Source: Haloterrigena sp. H1
Lineage (GTDB): Archaea > Halobacteriota > Halobacteria > Halobacteriales > Natrialbaceae
NCBI RefSeq assembly: GCF_005938085.1
Contig: NZ_SMZK01000001.1
Coordinates: 930,001 to 994,000, forward strand
DNA length: 64,000 bases
Direction of reading: 5' to 3'
Part shown: in pieces, positions 33,665-42,861 of the stretch
Numbering within the stretch: position 1 is the stretch's first letter
Layout of the letters: each line of letters opens with the position of its first letter
The notes under the pieces: model-generated
Database searches by the model: none
What the model was told of the DNA's origin: nothing
What the model saw: the letters and a program-made list of their open reading frames with translations, nothing else
Program-made: the position numbers and the translations under genes

Positions 33665-35095
33665 ATGAGTTCCGATCAAGACCACCTACAAGAGACAGAT
33701 ACCGAGGCCCGGTTCGAGTTCAAGAAAGAACAGAACGCCGCGGTCAAATCCGACAAGGGCCTGACCGAGGAGGTCATCCGTATGATCTCCGAGGACAAGG
33801 ATGAGCCCGACTGGATGCTCGAGCGCCGCCTGCGCGCGCTCAAGCAGTACCAGAACATGCCGATGCCGTCCGGCTGGCCCGGCATGCCCGATCTCTCCGA
33901 ACTCGACGTCGAAGAGATCGTCCCCTACATCCGCCCGGACGTCGACAAGCGCGAAGGCGTCGACGACTGGACGGAGCTACCCGACGAGATCAAAGACACC
34001 TTCGACAAGCTGGGCATTCCGGAAGCCGAGAAGAACGCCCTCTCGGGCGTCGGTGCTCAGTACGAATCGGAGGTCGTCTACCAGAACATGCAAGAACAGT
34101 GGGAGGAGAAGGGTGTCATCTTCATGAACATGGACCGCGCGGTCCAGGAACACCCCGAGCTCGTCAAAGAGCACTTCATGACCTCCTGTGTGCCGCCGAG
34201 CGACAACAAGTTCGCTGCGCTGCACGGCGCCGTCTGGTCCGGCGGCTCGTTCGTCTACGTCCCCGAGGGCGTCACCGTCGAGATGCCCGTCCAGGCGTAC
34301 TTCCGCATGAATTCCGAAGGGATGGGCCAGTTCGAGCACACGCTCATCATCGCCGAGGAAGGCTCCGAGGTCCACTACATCGAGGGCTGTTCCGCACCCA
34401 AGTACGGCACGCACAACCTCCACTCCGGCGGCGTCGAGGTCTTCGTCGGTGAGGACGCTCACGTCCAGTACTCGACCGTGCAAAACTGGTCGAAGAACAC
34501 CTTCAACCTCAACACCAAGCGCGCCATCGTCGAAGAAAACGGGACGATGGAGTGGATCTCGGGCAGCATGGGCTCGAAAGCGACCATGCTCTACCCGTGT
34601 TCGATCCTCAAGGGTCGCGGCGCGACCGACACCCACATCACCATCGCCTTCGCCGGCGAGGGTCAGGACATCGACACTGGCGCGAAGGTCTACCACAACG
34701 CGCCCGACACGAGTTCGACCATCGAGTCCAAGTCGATCTCCAAAGACGGCGGCCGCACCAACTACCGCGGTCTCGTCCACATCGCCGACGGTGCCGAGAA
34801 CTCGAGCACCGCCGTCGAGTGTGACGCGCTGATGTTCGACAACGAGTCGACCAGCGACACCATGCCGTACATGGAGATCGAGGAATCGAAAGTCGACGTC
34901 GCCCACGAGGCGACCGTCGGCAAGATCGGCGACGAGGACATCTTCTACCTCCAGTCGCGTGGACTGGACGACGACGACGCCAAGAAGATGATCGTCGCCG
35001 GCTTCATCGAGCCGATCACGGAGGAACTGCCGATCGAGTACGCGGTCGAACTTAACCGCCTCATCGAACTCGAGATGGAGGGGAGCCTCGGATAA
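33665..35095 (+). CDS. sufB: Fe-S cluster assembly scaffold SufB
   Basis: A 476-aa scaffold protein. The N-terminal helical region (EEVIRMISEDKDEPDWMLERR) is followed by the right-handed beta-helix core with conserved segments VPEGVTVEMPVQAYFRMN, IEGCSAPKYGTHNLHSGGVE and GRGATDTHITIAFAGEGQ. The C-terminus has FYLQSRGLDDDDAKKMIVAG, typical of SufB. It lies 61 bp after sufC and one base before sufD. Together with SufC and SufD it builds Fe-S clusters needed by, for example, the LutB-type and other FeS proteins encoded here. Confidence 0.97.
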   Translation: MSSDQDHLQETDTEARFEFKKEQNAAVKSDKGLTEEVIRMISEDKDEPDWMLERRLRALKQYQNMPMPSGWPGMPDLSELDVEEIVPYIRPDVDKREGVDDWTELPDEIKDTFDKLGIPEAEKNALSGVGAQYESEVVYQNMQEQWEEKGVIFMNMDRAVQEHPELVKEHFMTSCVPPSDNKFAALHGAVWSGGSFVYVPEGVTVEMPVQAYFRMNSEGMGQFEHTLIIAEEGSEVHYIEGCSAPKYGTHNLHSGGVEVFVGEDAHVQYSTVQNWSKNTFNLNTKRAIVEENGTMEWISGSMGSKATMLYPCSILKGRGATDTHITIAFAGEGQDIDTGAKVYHNAPDTSSTIESKSISKDGGRTNYRGLVHIADGAENSSTAVECDALMFDNESTSDTMPYMEIEESKVDVAHEATVGKIGDEDIFYLQSRGLDDDDAKKMIVAGFIEPITEELPIEYAVELNRLIELEMEGSLG

Positions 35096-35096
35096 T

Positions 35097-36317
35097 ATGA
35101 GCGCAGGAACACAGGTACACGCCAATCTCACGGAGGAACAGGTACGCGAAATCAGCGGGGACTTAGACGAGCCCGAGTGGCTCTTGGAGACCCGTCTCGA
35201 GGCCCTCGAGGCCCTCGACGAGCTCGAGATGCCCGATGTCATCCGAACGCCGGGCCGGGACTGGACGAACCTCCACGAACTCGACTTCGAGTCGCTCGTG
35301 GATCCGCTGAACGCGGCCGAGGACAAGGATCAGGTCGGTCCCGAGGACGCCGAAGTCCTCCCGTGGGCCGAGGCAGTCCAGGACCACGAGGACCTCCTGA
35401 AAGAGCACTTCGGCTCCATTGTCGACCCTCAGGAGAACTATCTGACGGCGCTGTCGACCGCCCTCTTCAGCACCGGGACGGTCATCTACGTTCCTGAGGG
35501 CGTCGATGCCGAGGACGTCACCGTCCGCACCGAGCAGAACTCCCGCTCGCTGTTCAACTACACGCTCGTCGTCACCGAGGAGTCGTCCTCGGTCACGATC
35601 TTAGAGCGCCAATCCACCGGCCAGGAGGCTGACGAACAGTACTACAGCGGCGTCGTCGAGGTCGCTGCCGGCGAGAACAGTTACGTCCAGTACGGCAGCC
35701 TCCAGAACCTCTCGGAGGAAGCCTACAACTTCACCGTCAAACGCGGCGTCGCCGACACCTACGCCACGATCGACTGGATCGAGGGCAACCTCGGGACGCA
35801 GCTGACCAAGACGGAGGTCTCGACGACGCTCAGCGGTGACTCCTCGGAGACGCAGATCGTCGGTGCCTTCTACGGCCACAACGACCAGCACTTCGACCTC
35901 GACGCGAAGGTCTGGCACCGCGCCGAGCACACGACCGCAGACCTCGTGACCCGCGGCGTCACCGACGACGTCGCCCGCTCGGTCTACGAGGGCGTCCAGG
36001 ACGTCGGACAGGATGCCTGGGACACCAGCTCCTACCAGCGCGAGAACACGCTGATGCTCTCCGACGAGTCCGAGGCCGACGCCTCCCCGAAACTGATCAT
36101 CAACAACCACGACACCGAGGCCAGCCACTCCGCGACGGTCGGCCAGATCGACCAGGAGGACCTGTTCTACATGACCTCCCGCGGTGTCGATCCACGCGCT
36201 GCCCGCAACATGCTCGTCGAGGGCTTCTTCGTGCCCGTTCTCGAGGAGATCGACGTCGACGAACTCCGAGAGGACCTCGAGGAACTGATTGGCACTCGTC
36301 TTCGCGAGCGAGCGTAA
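35097..36317 (+). CDS. sufD: Fe-S cluster assembly protein SufD
   Basis: A 406-aa SufB paralog. The beta-helix core is visible (TGTVIYVPEGVDAEDVTVRTEQ, VEVAAGENSYVQYGSLQN). The C-terminal block FYMTSRGVDPRAARNMLVEGFF carries the conserved pattern that includes the functional His region (NNHDTEASHSATVGQIDQED). It starts one base after the sufB stop. SufD dimerises with SufB and is needed for iron acquisition in the scaffold. Confidence 0.96.
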   Translation: MSAGTQVHANLTEEQVREISGDLDEPEWLLETRLEALEALDELEMPDVIRTPGRDWTNLHELDFESLVDPLNAAEDKDQVGPEDAEVLPWAEAVQDHEDLLKEHFGSIVDPQENYLTALSTALFSTGTVIYVPEGVDAEDVTVRTEQNSRSLFNYTLVVTEESSSVTILERQSTGQEADEQYYSGVVEVAAGENSYVQYGSLQNLSEEAYNFTVKRGVADTYATIDWIEGNLGTQLTKTEVSTTLSGDSSETQIVGAFYGHNDQHFDLDAKVWHRAEHTTADLVTRGVTDDVARSVYEGVQDVGQDAWDTSSYQRENTLMLSDESEADASPKLIINNHDTEASHSATVGQIDQEDLFYMTSRGVDPRAARNMLVEGFFVPVLEEIDVDELREDLEELIGTRLRERA

Positions 36318-36336
36318 GCGAGCGAGTGAACGGCTC

Positions 36337-36355
36337 GTGGGATCTCTGATCCCAC
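36337..36355 (+). terminator. Stem-loop after sufD
   Basis: GTGGGATC-TCT-GATCCCAC is a perfect 8-bp stem with a 3-nt loop, starting 20 bp after the sufD stop. Flanking AGTGAAC and GTTCACT can pair to extend the structure, and a short T run (gtttttc) follows at about 36398. It is a plausible end of the suf transcript. Confidence 0.5.
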
Positions 36356-36462
36356 GGTGGCTCCGTCAGCGAGACTGATCGCTGTCGGTTCACTGGCGTT
36401 TTTCGCGATATGGCCGCCCGTGCTCCGAGACGACTAAGTAACAGCGGCCCGCTTGTCGAGAC

Positions 36463-36957
36463 ATGAGTCTGGGACAGCGTGTCTCGAGCGACCACCAGTT
36501 GACCCGACTGCTACAGATCGGGGTCGTGCTGGAGGAAGTCGTCGAGTCACGCGCCGCCCACCACATCGACTCGCTTCCCCCGGAGGAGCGGGCGGACTTC
36601 GACGAGGAGGTGGAGAAGTTGCTCGCCGAAGCGGCTGCGGAGTCGGCCGCCCATCGCGAGCGACTCGAGGCGCTGATCGACGATCTCGAGGCTGAAACGG
36701 TCGAATACGACGAGATCAATGCACTGGTCGACGCCCAGTACGGGCCGCCAGAGGACACGGACGGCGTCCTCTACGATCAGTTGGCCAACGAGGAGACGGC
36801 TTACAAGTTTTACGACGACCTGATAACAGCGATCGAAGCCTCCGATACCGAGTTCGCAGTCGATCGCGATCGGGTGCTCGAGACGCTTTCGGAGATCCGC
36901 GAGGAGGAAAAGGAGGGCGTCGAGGAAGTAACCGAAATTATGGAGCACAGAGCATGA
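36463..36957 (+). CDS. Ferritin-like four-helix protein
   Basis: A 164-aa all-helical acidic protein. Helices contain E..E..AHH and ESAAHRERLEAL, and later NEETAYKFYDDLI and REEEKEGVEEV, giving the paired Glu/His spacing of the ferritin/rubrerythrin superfamily. No C-terminal rubredoxin motif is present. It most likely binds a di-iron site or iron. It is followed, with ATGA overlaps, by a 44-codon gene and a DtxR-family regulator, and preceded by the suf operon, so an iron-homeostasis role is well supported by context. Confidence 0.8.
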   Translation: MSLGQRVSSDHQLTRLLQIGVVLEEVVESRAAHHIDSLPPEERADFDEEVEKLLAEAAAESAAHRERLEALIDDLEAETVEYDEINALVDAQYGPPEDTDGVLYDQLANEETAYKFYDDLITAIEASDTEFAVDRDRVLETLSEIREEEKEGVEEVTEIMEHRA

Positions 36958-37088
36958 GCAAGCGACTGGAACCCGCGGCGGACTCCACCGAACCCACGCC
37001 GTCCGACGCCTGTATCGGAACCCGGGTGCGGTTACACCGGCGTATCACGGCCGTGGCAGCCACCGTCACTGACGGAGGGATGGCATGA
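36954..37088 (+). CDS. 44-aa peptide between ferritin-like gene and DtxR gene
   Basis: The frame MSKRLEPAADSTEPTPSDA...TRVRLHRRITAVAATVTDGG begins at the ATG that overlaps the ferritin-like stop (ATGA) and ends at a TGA that overlaps the ATG of the regulator at 37085. Four-base overlaps at both ends are the pattern of translationally coupled genes in this genome. The peptide has an acidic N-terminal half and a basic C-terminal half and one Cys. No family is recognised. Confidence 0.55.
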   Translation: MSKRLEPAADSTEPTPSDACIGTRVRLHRRITAVAATVTDGGMA

Positions 37089-37513
37089 ACACTGCAGATC
37101 AATATCTCAAAGCGATCTATCTGGCTCAACGAATCGAAGACGGCCCCGCATCGACCGGCACGCTCGCGGACCTGCTCGACGTCAGCCCCGCCAGCGTCAA
37201 CGAGATGATCGGGAAGCTTCAGGACCGCGAACTCGTCGAACACGAGAAGTACAAGGGTGCGAGCCTGACCGACGAGGGCCTCGAGCGAGCCCACAACGCC
37301 CTTCAGACCTACTGCATCATCGAGCGCTTCCTCGCGAACGTTCTCGAGGTCGAGGAGTTTCGCGACGAAGCCCGCGCCCTAGAGAGCGTCATCGACGACA
37401 CCGTCGCAGAGCGGCTGGATACGATCATCGACCGGCCCGAGCAGTGTCCCGACTGTTTCGATCCCGAGGCAGATCACTGTGAGCTGCTCGAAGTCGGCGG
37501 CCGTGCGGAGTGA
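37085..37513 (+). CDS. DtxR-family metal-dependent transcriptional regulator (SirR-like)
   Basis: A 142-aa regulator. The N-terminal winged helix (TADQYLKAIYLAQRIEDGPA...TGTLADLLDVSPASVNEMIGKLQDRELVEHEKYKG) is typical of DtxR/MntR, followed by the dimerisation domain (HNALQTYCIIERFLANVLEVEEF). The chain stops after ERLDTIIDRPEQCPDC..., so the C-terminal SH3-like domain is absent. Metal ligands would be His/Glu/Cys in the dimer domain. It probably senses Fe2+ or Mn2+ and could act at the TTTAGGC box at 47621; that link is inference. Confidence 0.9.
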   Translation: MNTADQYLKAIYLAQRIEDGPASTGTLADLLDVSPASVNEMIGKLQDRELVEHEKYKGASLTDEGLERAHNALQTYCIIERFLANVLEVEEFRDEARALESVIDDTVAERLDTIIDRPEQCPDCFDPEADHCELLEVGGRAE

Positions 37514-37540
37514 TCCGGCCGGCCCGAATCCCCCTCGTTT

Positions 37541-39319
37541 TTAGCTGCAGTCGGACGGTGACCCTCCGAAGCGCACGTACCGTCGGCCGACGATCGCCGC
37601 AGCGACAAGGGCGGCGACGACAGTAGCGCCGAGACCGATCGGGAACCGCCACGCGTCGCCCGACCAGTCGGCCTCGAACACGTCGGCGTAGTAGGTCGCG
37701 ACCTCCTCGCCATAGAGTGCGACGAGCACCTCGCGATTGTTCTCGAGCGAGTTTTCGTTCCAGTTGGCACTGCCGACGATCGCCACCTCTCGGTCGATCA
37801 CGATGCCCTTCGCGTGGATCTTCTCGAAACGATCGGTGTCCGCGACGAGTTTTACCTCAAGCGGGAGGTCATCACTGGCAGCGAGGCGCTCGAGGTCGGC
37901 GGCGAGCCGTTCGTTTTCGTCGGCGTTGTACCACGTCGAGCCCAGCAGGATGCGAACGTCGACGCCACGGCGAGCCGCCGCGAGCGTCGACTCGAGCAGC
38001 GAGACATCGGTGGCGATGCTCGGTTGGACGACGAGGAGTTCGTCGTCGGCCCCGTCGATCAGTTTCTGGAGTCGAGGCTCGGCGTTGTCCGGTGCGACCA
38101 GTAGTTCGGCGGATTCGACGGGCACCGTTTCGGGCTCGTGCGTCGTCGGGAACTCGGCGTCAGCTGAGGCGACGGTCGGGTTCTCGTCGTCGACGAACGA
38201 GGCGTTCGCCCGATAGGCCGCGCCGTCAGTCGTATCCCAGCCCTCGAAATCGGCCCGGAAGACGCCCGCAAGATCGGTCGCGAGGGCTTCGTCCTCGAGG
38301 CGGACCCCCCAGCCGCGGCTGCTTTCGCCACCGACGCCCGCAGGTTTCCAGTTTTCCGTCGTCACCAGTACGTGGTCGTCGACGACGGCGTATTTGGGGT
38401 GGTGATAGCGGTAGCGCGCGCCCTCACCGCCGATAGCCCGCACCTCGACGCCGCCGGTCTCGAGCGTCTCGATGACGTCTGCGGTCGGGGCCGGCGTTCC
38501 ACCGACGGGACTGGCCTCGAGGAGGACCTCGACCTCGACACCGCGGTCGGCCGCGTCGACGAGGTCGGCGGCGACTTCCTCGGAGGTGACGGTGTAGCCG
38601 GCGAGGAACAGTCGCTCGTCGGCGGCTCGGATCGTCTCCCGTGGGACGGCTGGGCCATCGGGAAGGACGAACGCCGTCGCCTCGTCGACCGCGGCGCTCG
38701 AGACGGGGAGACAGGTCGCGTCTCGTGGCCACCACTGGCCGTCGGTGGCGCGGGTATCCGAGGTCGCCGTTCGATACCACCGCTCGGCCGTCGGCGCGCG
38801 GTCGTACGACACCGTATCGATCGTCGCCGTCGCGTTCCGAAGGCGGAGGCGATCGCCGCCGTTGGCGAGCTGGAGGGCTCCCTCGAGTGCGAAGACGGGG
38901 GCGTCGGTCAGCGTCTCGGTGACGTTCGGCGCCGTGCTCAGGGCGACGCGCCCGGAAACCGTTTCGTTCGGGAGCGATGCCGTCGTGTGGCCGTCCGTAA
39001 GCGTCAGGTTCGCGAGCCGGGTGTCGGGCGGCGTCTCGAGGACGACGAACTCGCCGACGTCGTCGGCGGCTGCCGGGTTCGGGAAGAGCCCGACGATTCG
39101 TGGGCTCGGCGGTGGCGCAGTGGTTGGTCCGCCTGTGGACGCTCGAACGGGACAGGCGCAGGCGGCCGCGCTGTCGCTGTCCACGCCCGACGGTGCGCGA
39201 GCGGCATGTTGGTCGCTCACCACCGTTCCGGTGACGAACGCGAACCCGGCCAGTATCGTCGCGCTGGCGATCAGCCAACAGCCGAGCACGGCGACGAGGG
39301 TGGCTTGCCGAGAGGTCAT
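37541..39319 (-). CDS. Secreted/membrane phospholipase D-like protein with two HKD motifs
   Basis: A 592-aa protein. An N-terminal membrane/signal segment (VLGCWLIASATILAGFAFVTG) is followed by a lamin-tail-like beta domain (RIVGLFPNPAAADDVGEFVVLE, ANLTLTDGHTTASLP). Two phospholipase D domains come next. HxKx4D motifs are HPKYAVVDD at ~306 and HAKGIVIDR at ~500, each followed by an Asn-Trp. A C-terminal membrane helix (GLGATVVAALVAAAIVG) suggests it stays anchored with the catalytic part outside. It may act as a phosphodiesterase or nuclease on lipids or DNA. It is convergent with the DtxR gene. Confidence 0.88.
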   Translation of the reverse strand: MTSRQATLVAVLGCWLIASATILAGFAFVTGTVVSDQHAARAPSGVDSDSAAACACPVRASTGGPTTAPPPSPRIVGLFPNPAAADDVGEFVVLETPPDTRLANLTLTDGHTTASLPNETVSGRVALSTAPNVTETLTDAPVFALEGALQLANGGDRLRLRNATATIDTVSYDRAPTAERWYRTATSDTRATDGQWWPRDATCLPVSSAAVDEATAFVLPDGPAVPRETIRAADERLFLAGYTVTSEEVAADLVDAADRGVEVEVLLEASPVGGTPAPTADVIETLETGGVEVRAIGGEGARYRYHHPKYAVVDDHVLVTTENWKPAGVGGESSRGWGVRLEDEALATDLAGVFRADFEGWDTTDGAAYRANASFVDDENPTVASADAEFPTTHEPETVPVESAELLVAPDNAEPRLQKLIDGADDELLVVQPSIATDVSLLESTLAAARRGVDVRILLGSTWYNADENERLAADLERLAASDDLPLEVKLVADTDRFEKIHAKGIVIDREVAIVGSANWNENSLENNREVLVALYGEEVATYYADVFEADWSGDAWRFPIGLGATVVAALVAAAIVGRRYVRFGGSPSDCS

Positions 39320-39418
39320 CGCCCGGTTTGGGCGCGGCTCCGTATTTAAACTCTCGAAGCGGAGGCTCCCAAGCGCTGCCGTCGATCGCGGGCTGGAAAA
39401 AGCGGGTGTCTCTCGGTG

Positions 39419-40762
39419 TCAGGCGGCAGGCTCGAGGTCGACGCGCTCGGCTTCGGCCTGCACCAAGTAGGCGCGGTCGTCGTCGTAGTCGGCGACGACC
39501 TCGAGAGCGTCCTGGGTGCCGATCTGGCGGAGCGCCCATGCGGCGCTGGCCCGGACGCGGTCGGCCTCGTCGGTCTCGAGGACGTCCGCGAGCGGTTCGA
39601 TGGCGCGGGTGTCGCCGATCAGGCCGAGCGCACGGGCAGCCCAGCTACGAACGTCGGCCTCGTCGGCGACGAGTTGCTGGGCGATCGGCTCGAGGGCGTC
39701 TTCGGTGCCGATTTCGCCGAGGGCGCGGAACGCGGGCTGCTGGAGGTTCGGGTTGGAGTCGACGTAATCGAGCAGCGTGTCGACGACTTCCTCGTCGTCG
39801 ACGCCGATTTTGCCGAGGACGGCCATGGCGGCCTGGTCGCGACGGTTTGCCTTCTGGAGCATCGGGTCGATGGCCTCCTCGGGTCCCATCCGTTCTAAGG
39901 CCTCCATGCAGTGTTCCTCCATGAAATCGGAGTCGAAAGTGTCCAGTGCAAGGAGGATCATGTCGACGTTACCGCGTTTCTCGTGGATTTTGAGCGCGTG
40001 CCACTCCGGCGGGTAGTCTTTGACGTGTTCAAGCACGTCGTAGTAGCCCTCTCGACGGAGCTGTTCGCGGACCTCGAGGTCTGCCCACTCGGTTGCGTCG
40101 TCGATATCGCTCTGAAGGTCGTCGGTCGCCTCGAGCAGGCCGGCGATCGTCTCCGCGTCGTCGTCGGCATCGAGGGCCGCAGCCTCGACGGCGTCGACGG
40201 CGTCGTCGAGGGTCGCGTCGAGTTGGGCCGACACGTCGTCGCCCTCGTCGACCAGCGTGACCGAACTGTCGAGCAGGCCGTTGAATTCGTCGAGGAAGTC
40301 CTCGATCGCCTCGATCAGTTCGGCGTTGCCTTCCTCGGTCCAGCGGGTGCTCGTGATCGTACCGCTGGCACTGTTGATCTCACCCACGACGTCTTCGCCG
40401 TAGGGACCGCGCTGGTCCTCGAGGTCGGACTCGAGACCCGAGAGATCACTCTCGATCTCGTCGTACTTCTCTTGGAGCTCTTCTTCGGGGGCAGGTTCCT
40501 CGTCTTCGCCCTCGTCCTCGTCGGTCTCGGGCGGTTCCGGAATCTCGACGTCTTCGAGGTCCTCGCGGAACGAGTCGAGGTCAGCCTCGACGACGTCGAG
40601 GTCGGCTTCGGTCTCGGCCGCCTCGAGGTCTGCATCGAGGTCCTCGAGATCGTCGGCAAGCGTCGTGAGTCGCTCGTCGATGGCCTCGAGATCGACCGAT
40701 TCTTCCTCGTCCGGTTCGGCTTCGGCGGCCGCGTCGTCACCGTTTGCCTCGTCCTCGCTCAT
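39419..40762 (-). CDS. HEAT-repeat protein with acidic coiled-coil N-terminus
   Basis: A 447-aa cytoplasmic protein. Residues ~1-130 are strongly acidic and coiled-coil-like (LEAIDERLTTLADDLEDLD). Residues ~250-447 contain PBS-lyase/HEAT repeats, for example DEEVVDTLLDYVDSN, PAFRALGEIGTEDALEPIAQQL, RSWAARALGLIGDTRAIEPLADVL and ASAAWALRQIGTQDALEVV. Such repeats form protein-binding solenoids. Haloarchaeal homologs exist, but the function is not known. Its neighbour (40829) is a lipid enzyme. Confidence 0.85.
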   Translation of the reverse strand: MSEDEANGDDAAAEAEPDEEESVDLEAIDERLTTLADDLEDLDADLEAAETEADLDVVEADLDSFREDLEDVEIPEPPETDEDEGEDEEPAPEEELQEKYDEIESDLSGLESDLEDQRGPYGEDVVGEINSASGTITSTRWTEEGNAELIEAIEDFLDEFNGLLDSSVTLVDEGDDVSAQLDATLDDAVDAVEAAALDADDDAETIAGLLEATDDLQSDIDDATEWADLEVREQLRREGYYDVLEHVKDYPPEWHALKIHEKRGNVDMILLALDTFDSDFMEEHCMEALERMGPEEAIDPMLQKANRRDQAAMAVLGKIGVDDEEVVDTLLDYVDSNPNLQQPAFRALGEIGTEDALEPIAQQLVADEADVRSWAARALGLIGDTRAIEPLADVLETDEADRVRASAAWALRQIGTQDALEVVADYDDDRAYLVQAEAERVDLEPAA

Positions 40763-40828
40763 CGTACCACCCGGGGACGACGCCGACGCGTGACAGTGTG
40801 CATACCGTACGGTCGTGTCAGCACGGTC

Positions 40829-41560
40829 CTAAGCGTTTCCATGCACGTCGACATCCGTCTCCGACGATCGCTCCGTTTCGCCCCAGTAGAACCAGGGGCT
40901 GAGCGTCATGTATGCCAGCCCGAGTGTGAGGAGCGCGTATGGAAACGTCTTTCCGGCGAACGTCGGCACGAGGATCGCGAGCGCGTGGACGACCCCCATG
41001 ATGCCGGCGTCTCGAGCCAGCAGATCGGGATACTGGATCCGTGAAACCATCAGATAACAGAACGCGGCGGTGATAGCCAGGACGAGCTCGGGCTGGGTTT
41101 CGCCGGTGAGGATCGCTGCGCCGAGGATCGTCGCGGCCAGCGTCGTCTGGACGCCTTCGGTGTGGCTGCCAGCGACGTCGTAGGCGGTGTACATCCCGAG
41201 ACGGGTGACGGCCATCGCGACGAACAGCGCACAGACGCCGGTCACGACCAGGAGCTGGGCAGTGATCGCGTCGAACGCGATCTCGAAGCCATCTGAGATG
41301 ACAGTAAAGGAGAGGACGGCAGGGGCGACGGCAAAGGAGGCGACGTCGGCGAGCGAGTCGAGATACGGGCCAGCGTCGGTGCCGCCGTAGCGGCGTGCGA
41401 GGATGCCGTCGAGGCCGTCCGCGATCGCCGCAAGGAGGATCAACCGGGCGGCCAGTTCGATGTCGACGGCCGCGACGACGACTGCGACGAACCCCAGCGC
41501 GGCGTTGGCGATCGTCACCGCGTCGGCGACGCCCAGTCGGCCGACGAACCGGGGGAGCAT
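40829..41560 (-). CDS. pssA: CDP-alcohol phosphatidyltransferase; archaetidylserine synthase (PssA-like)
   Basis: A 243-aa membrane enzyme with about six helices. The catalytic CDP-alcohol motif is present: D51-G52-x2-A55-R56 ... G64-x3-D68-x3-D72 (DGILARRYGG then DAGPYLDSLAD). It transfers serine onto CDP-archaeol in polar lipid synthesis. In Haloferax the homologous enzyme is required for archaeosortase-dependent C-terminal processing and lipidation of surface proteins, which is why it is often annotated as a protein-sorting system enzyme. No archaeosortase is in this window. Confidence 0.85.
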   Translation of the reverse strand: MLPRFVGRLGVADAVTIANAALGFVAVVVAAVDIELAARLILLAAIADGLDGILARRYGGTDAGPYLDSLADVASFAVAPAVLSFTVISDGFEIAFDAITAQLLVVTGVCALFVAMAVTRLGMYTAYDVAGSHTEGVQTTLAATILGAAILTGETQPELVLAITAAFCYLMVSRIQYPDLLARDAGIMGVVHALAILVPTFAGKTFPYALLTLGLAYMTLSPWFYWGETERSSETDVDVHGNA

Positions 41561-41666
41561 ATGGCCCGATTCGGCGGGGAGGGGCCTTACGTGTTTTCGT
41601 TTCCACGGGTCCCTTTTCGAGAACTGAACCGGGGCGGTTATACGGCAACTGTCCTAACAAAGGCAT

Positions 41667-42104
41667 ATGCACCGGCGTGTCTACCTCGCTGCTCTCGGGA
41701 CCGCCGTATCGGCTAGTCTGGCAGGGTGTTCGTCAGCGGTCAGCGGCGTCGCGGGCGACCCTTGTTCCGGCGAGGACTGTCACATCGGCATGAACCGCAC
41801 GCAGTTCCTCCCCGACGTGTACGAAATCTCCGTCGGCGACACCGTCGTCTGGAAAAATACGAGCGAAGCCGACCACACCATCACCGCCTACGACAACGGG
41901 ATCCCGGACGGCGCTGACTTTTTCGCCACCGGTGGCTTCGAGGATCAGGAATCGGCACGCCACGCCTGGCAGGGCCAACGCGGCGGTCGTCTCGGCACGC
42001 GCGAGACGTTCGAACACACCTTCGAGGTTCCGGGTACCTACGAGTACTTCTGTATCCCACACGAACGCGCGGAGATGAACGGGAAGATCGTCGTTTCCGA
42101 GTGA
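41667..42104 (+). CDS. Halocyanin-like blue copper lipoprotein
   Basis: A 145-aa exported cupredoxin. The N-terminus MHRRVYLAALGTAVSASLAGC is a Tat-type lipoprotein signal with the lipobox Cys at residue 21. The type 1 copper ligands are all present: His70 (ADHTITA), Cys129, His132 and Met137 in YEYFCIPHERAEMNG. It should carry electrons at the outer face of the membrane. It stands alone, divergent from the pssA gene. Confidence 0.9.
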   Translation: MHRRVYLAALGTAVSASLAGCSSAVSGVAGDPCSGEDCHIGMNRTQFLPDVYEISVGDTVVWKNTSEADHTITAYDNGIPDGADFFATGGFEDQESARHAWQGQRGGRLGTRETFEHTFEVPGTYEYFCIPHERAEMNGKIVVSE

Positions 42105-42219
42105 CGACTGCGAGCCAAGCCAGTTCGTATCGACGCTCTCACGGTCCGTTACGCTCGAGCCGTCAGCTCCCGGCTCGAGAGATAGCGCAAAAAGTGTCAG
42201 CAATCGAATAGCGACCGTC

Positions 42220-42861
42220 TCAGTCGTCTGCAGCGACGTCGTCTTCGTCGACGTCGACGGCGGTCGCTTCTTCTTCGGCGACTTCCTCGGGGTGGGCCTC
42301 GAGGGTGGTCTTCTGGATCTCGACGCGGCGCAGCGGGTAGATCGTCTTGGCCTCGCCGTAGATGGCAGAGGAGAGACGACCTTCGACGACGCTGTCGATG
42401 AGCTCCTCGAAGGAGCGCTCTTCGGCGGCGTCTTCGATCATCTGGACCATCTGCTCGCGGATGGCTTTTTCCTGGCTTGCGTCGGCCTTTTTCGTCGTGA
42501 AGGCGACGGGCTGGATCTGGACGCGGTAGTCGTCCGTCGTGAGGACGGTGACGTAGGCCTCGATCTTGGAGGCACCGCGACGGACCAGCGAGCGCAGGTA
42601 GTCACGGGTCAGGGAGTGTTCCTTGAACTCCGTGTACGCCGAGTCGCTGCCGACGTCGGTGATCTTGAAGGTCAGCTTCGTGTTGTTCTCGCTGGCGTTG
42701 TTGTTGAGGTCGCCGAGCGTCGTTTCGATCGTTCGTCCGTAGACTTTCTCCGGTTCGTCAGCGGGGGTTTCGCCGAGTTCCTGGCGGTCGAACTGCTCGG
42801 GTGCCAGGACGGTGTACCACCGCTTCTCCTGTTTCGCACGTGAAACTGATCGTTCACTCAT
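42220..42861 (-). CDS. rps3ae: 30S ribosomal protein S3Ae (eS1)
   Basis: A 213-aa small-subunit ribosomal protein. MSERSVSRAKQEKRWYTVLAP, GRTIETTLGDLNNNASENNTKLTFKI and YLRSLVRRGASKIEAYVTVLT are family blocks, with an acidic tail. The start overlaps the stop of the pcc1-type gene (ATGA at 42858-42861). It is the last gene of the operon rps15, DHH-like, pcc1, rps3ae. Confidence 0.95.
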   Translation of the reverse strand: MSERSVSRAKQEKRWYTVLAPEQFDRQELGETPADEPEKVYGRTIETTLGDLNNNASENNTKLTFKITDVGSDSAYTEFKEHSLTRDYLRSLVRRGASKIEAYVTVLTTDDYRVQIQPVAFTTKKADASQEKAIREQMVQMIEDAAEERSFEELIDSVVEGRLSSAIYGEAKTIYPLRRVEIQKTTLEAHPEEVAEEEATAVDVDEDDVAADD

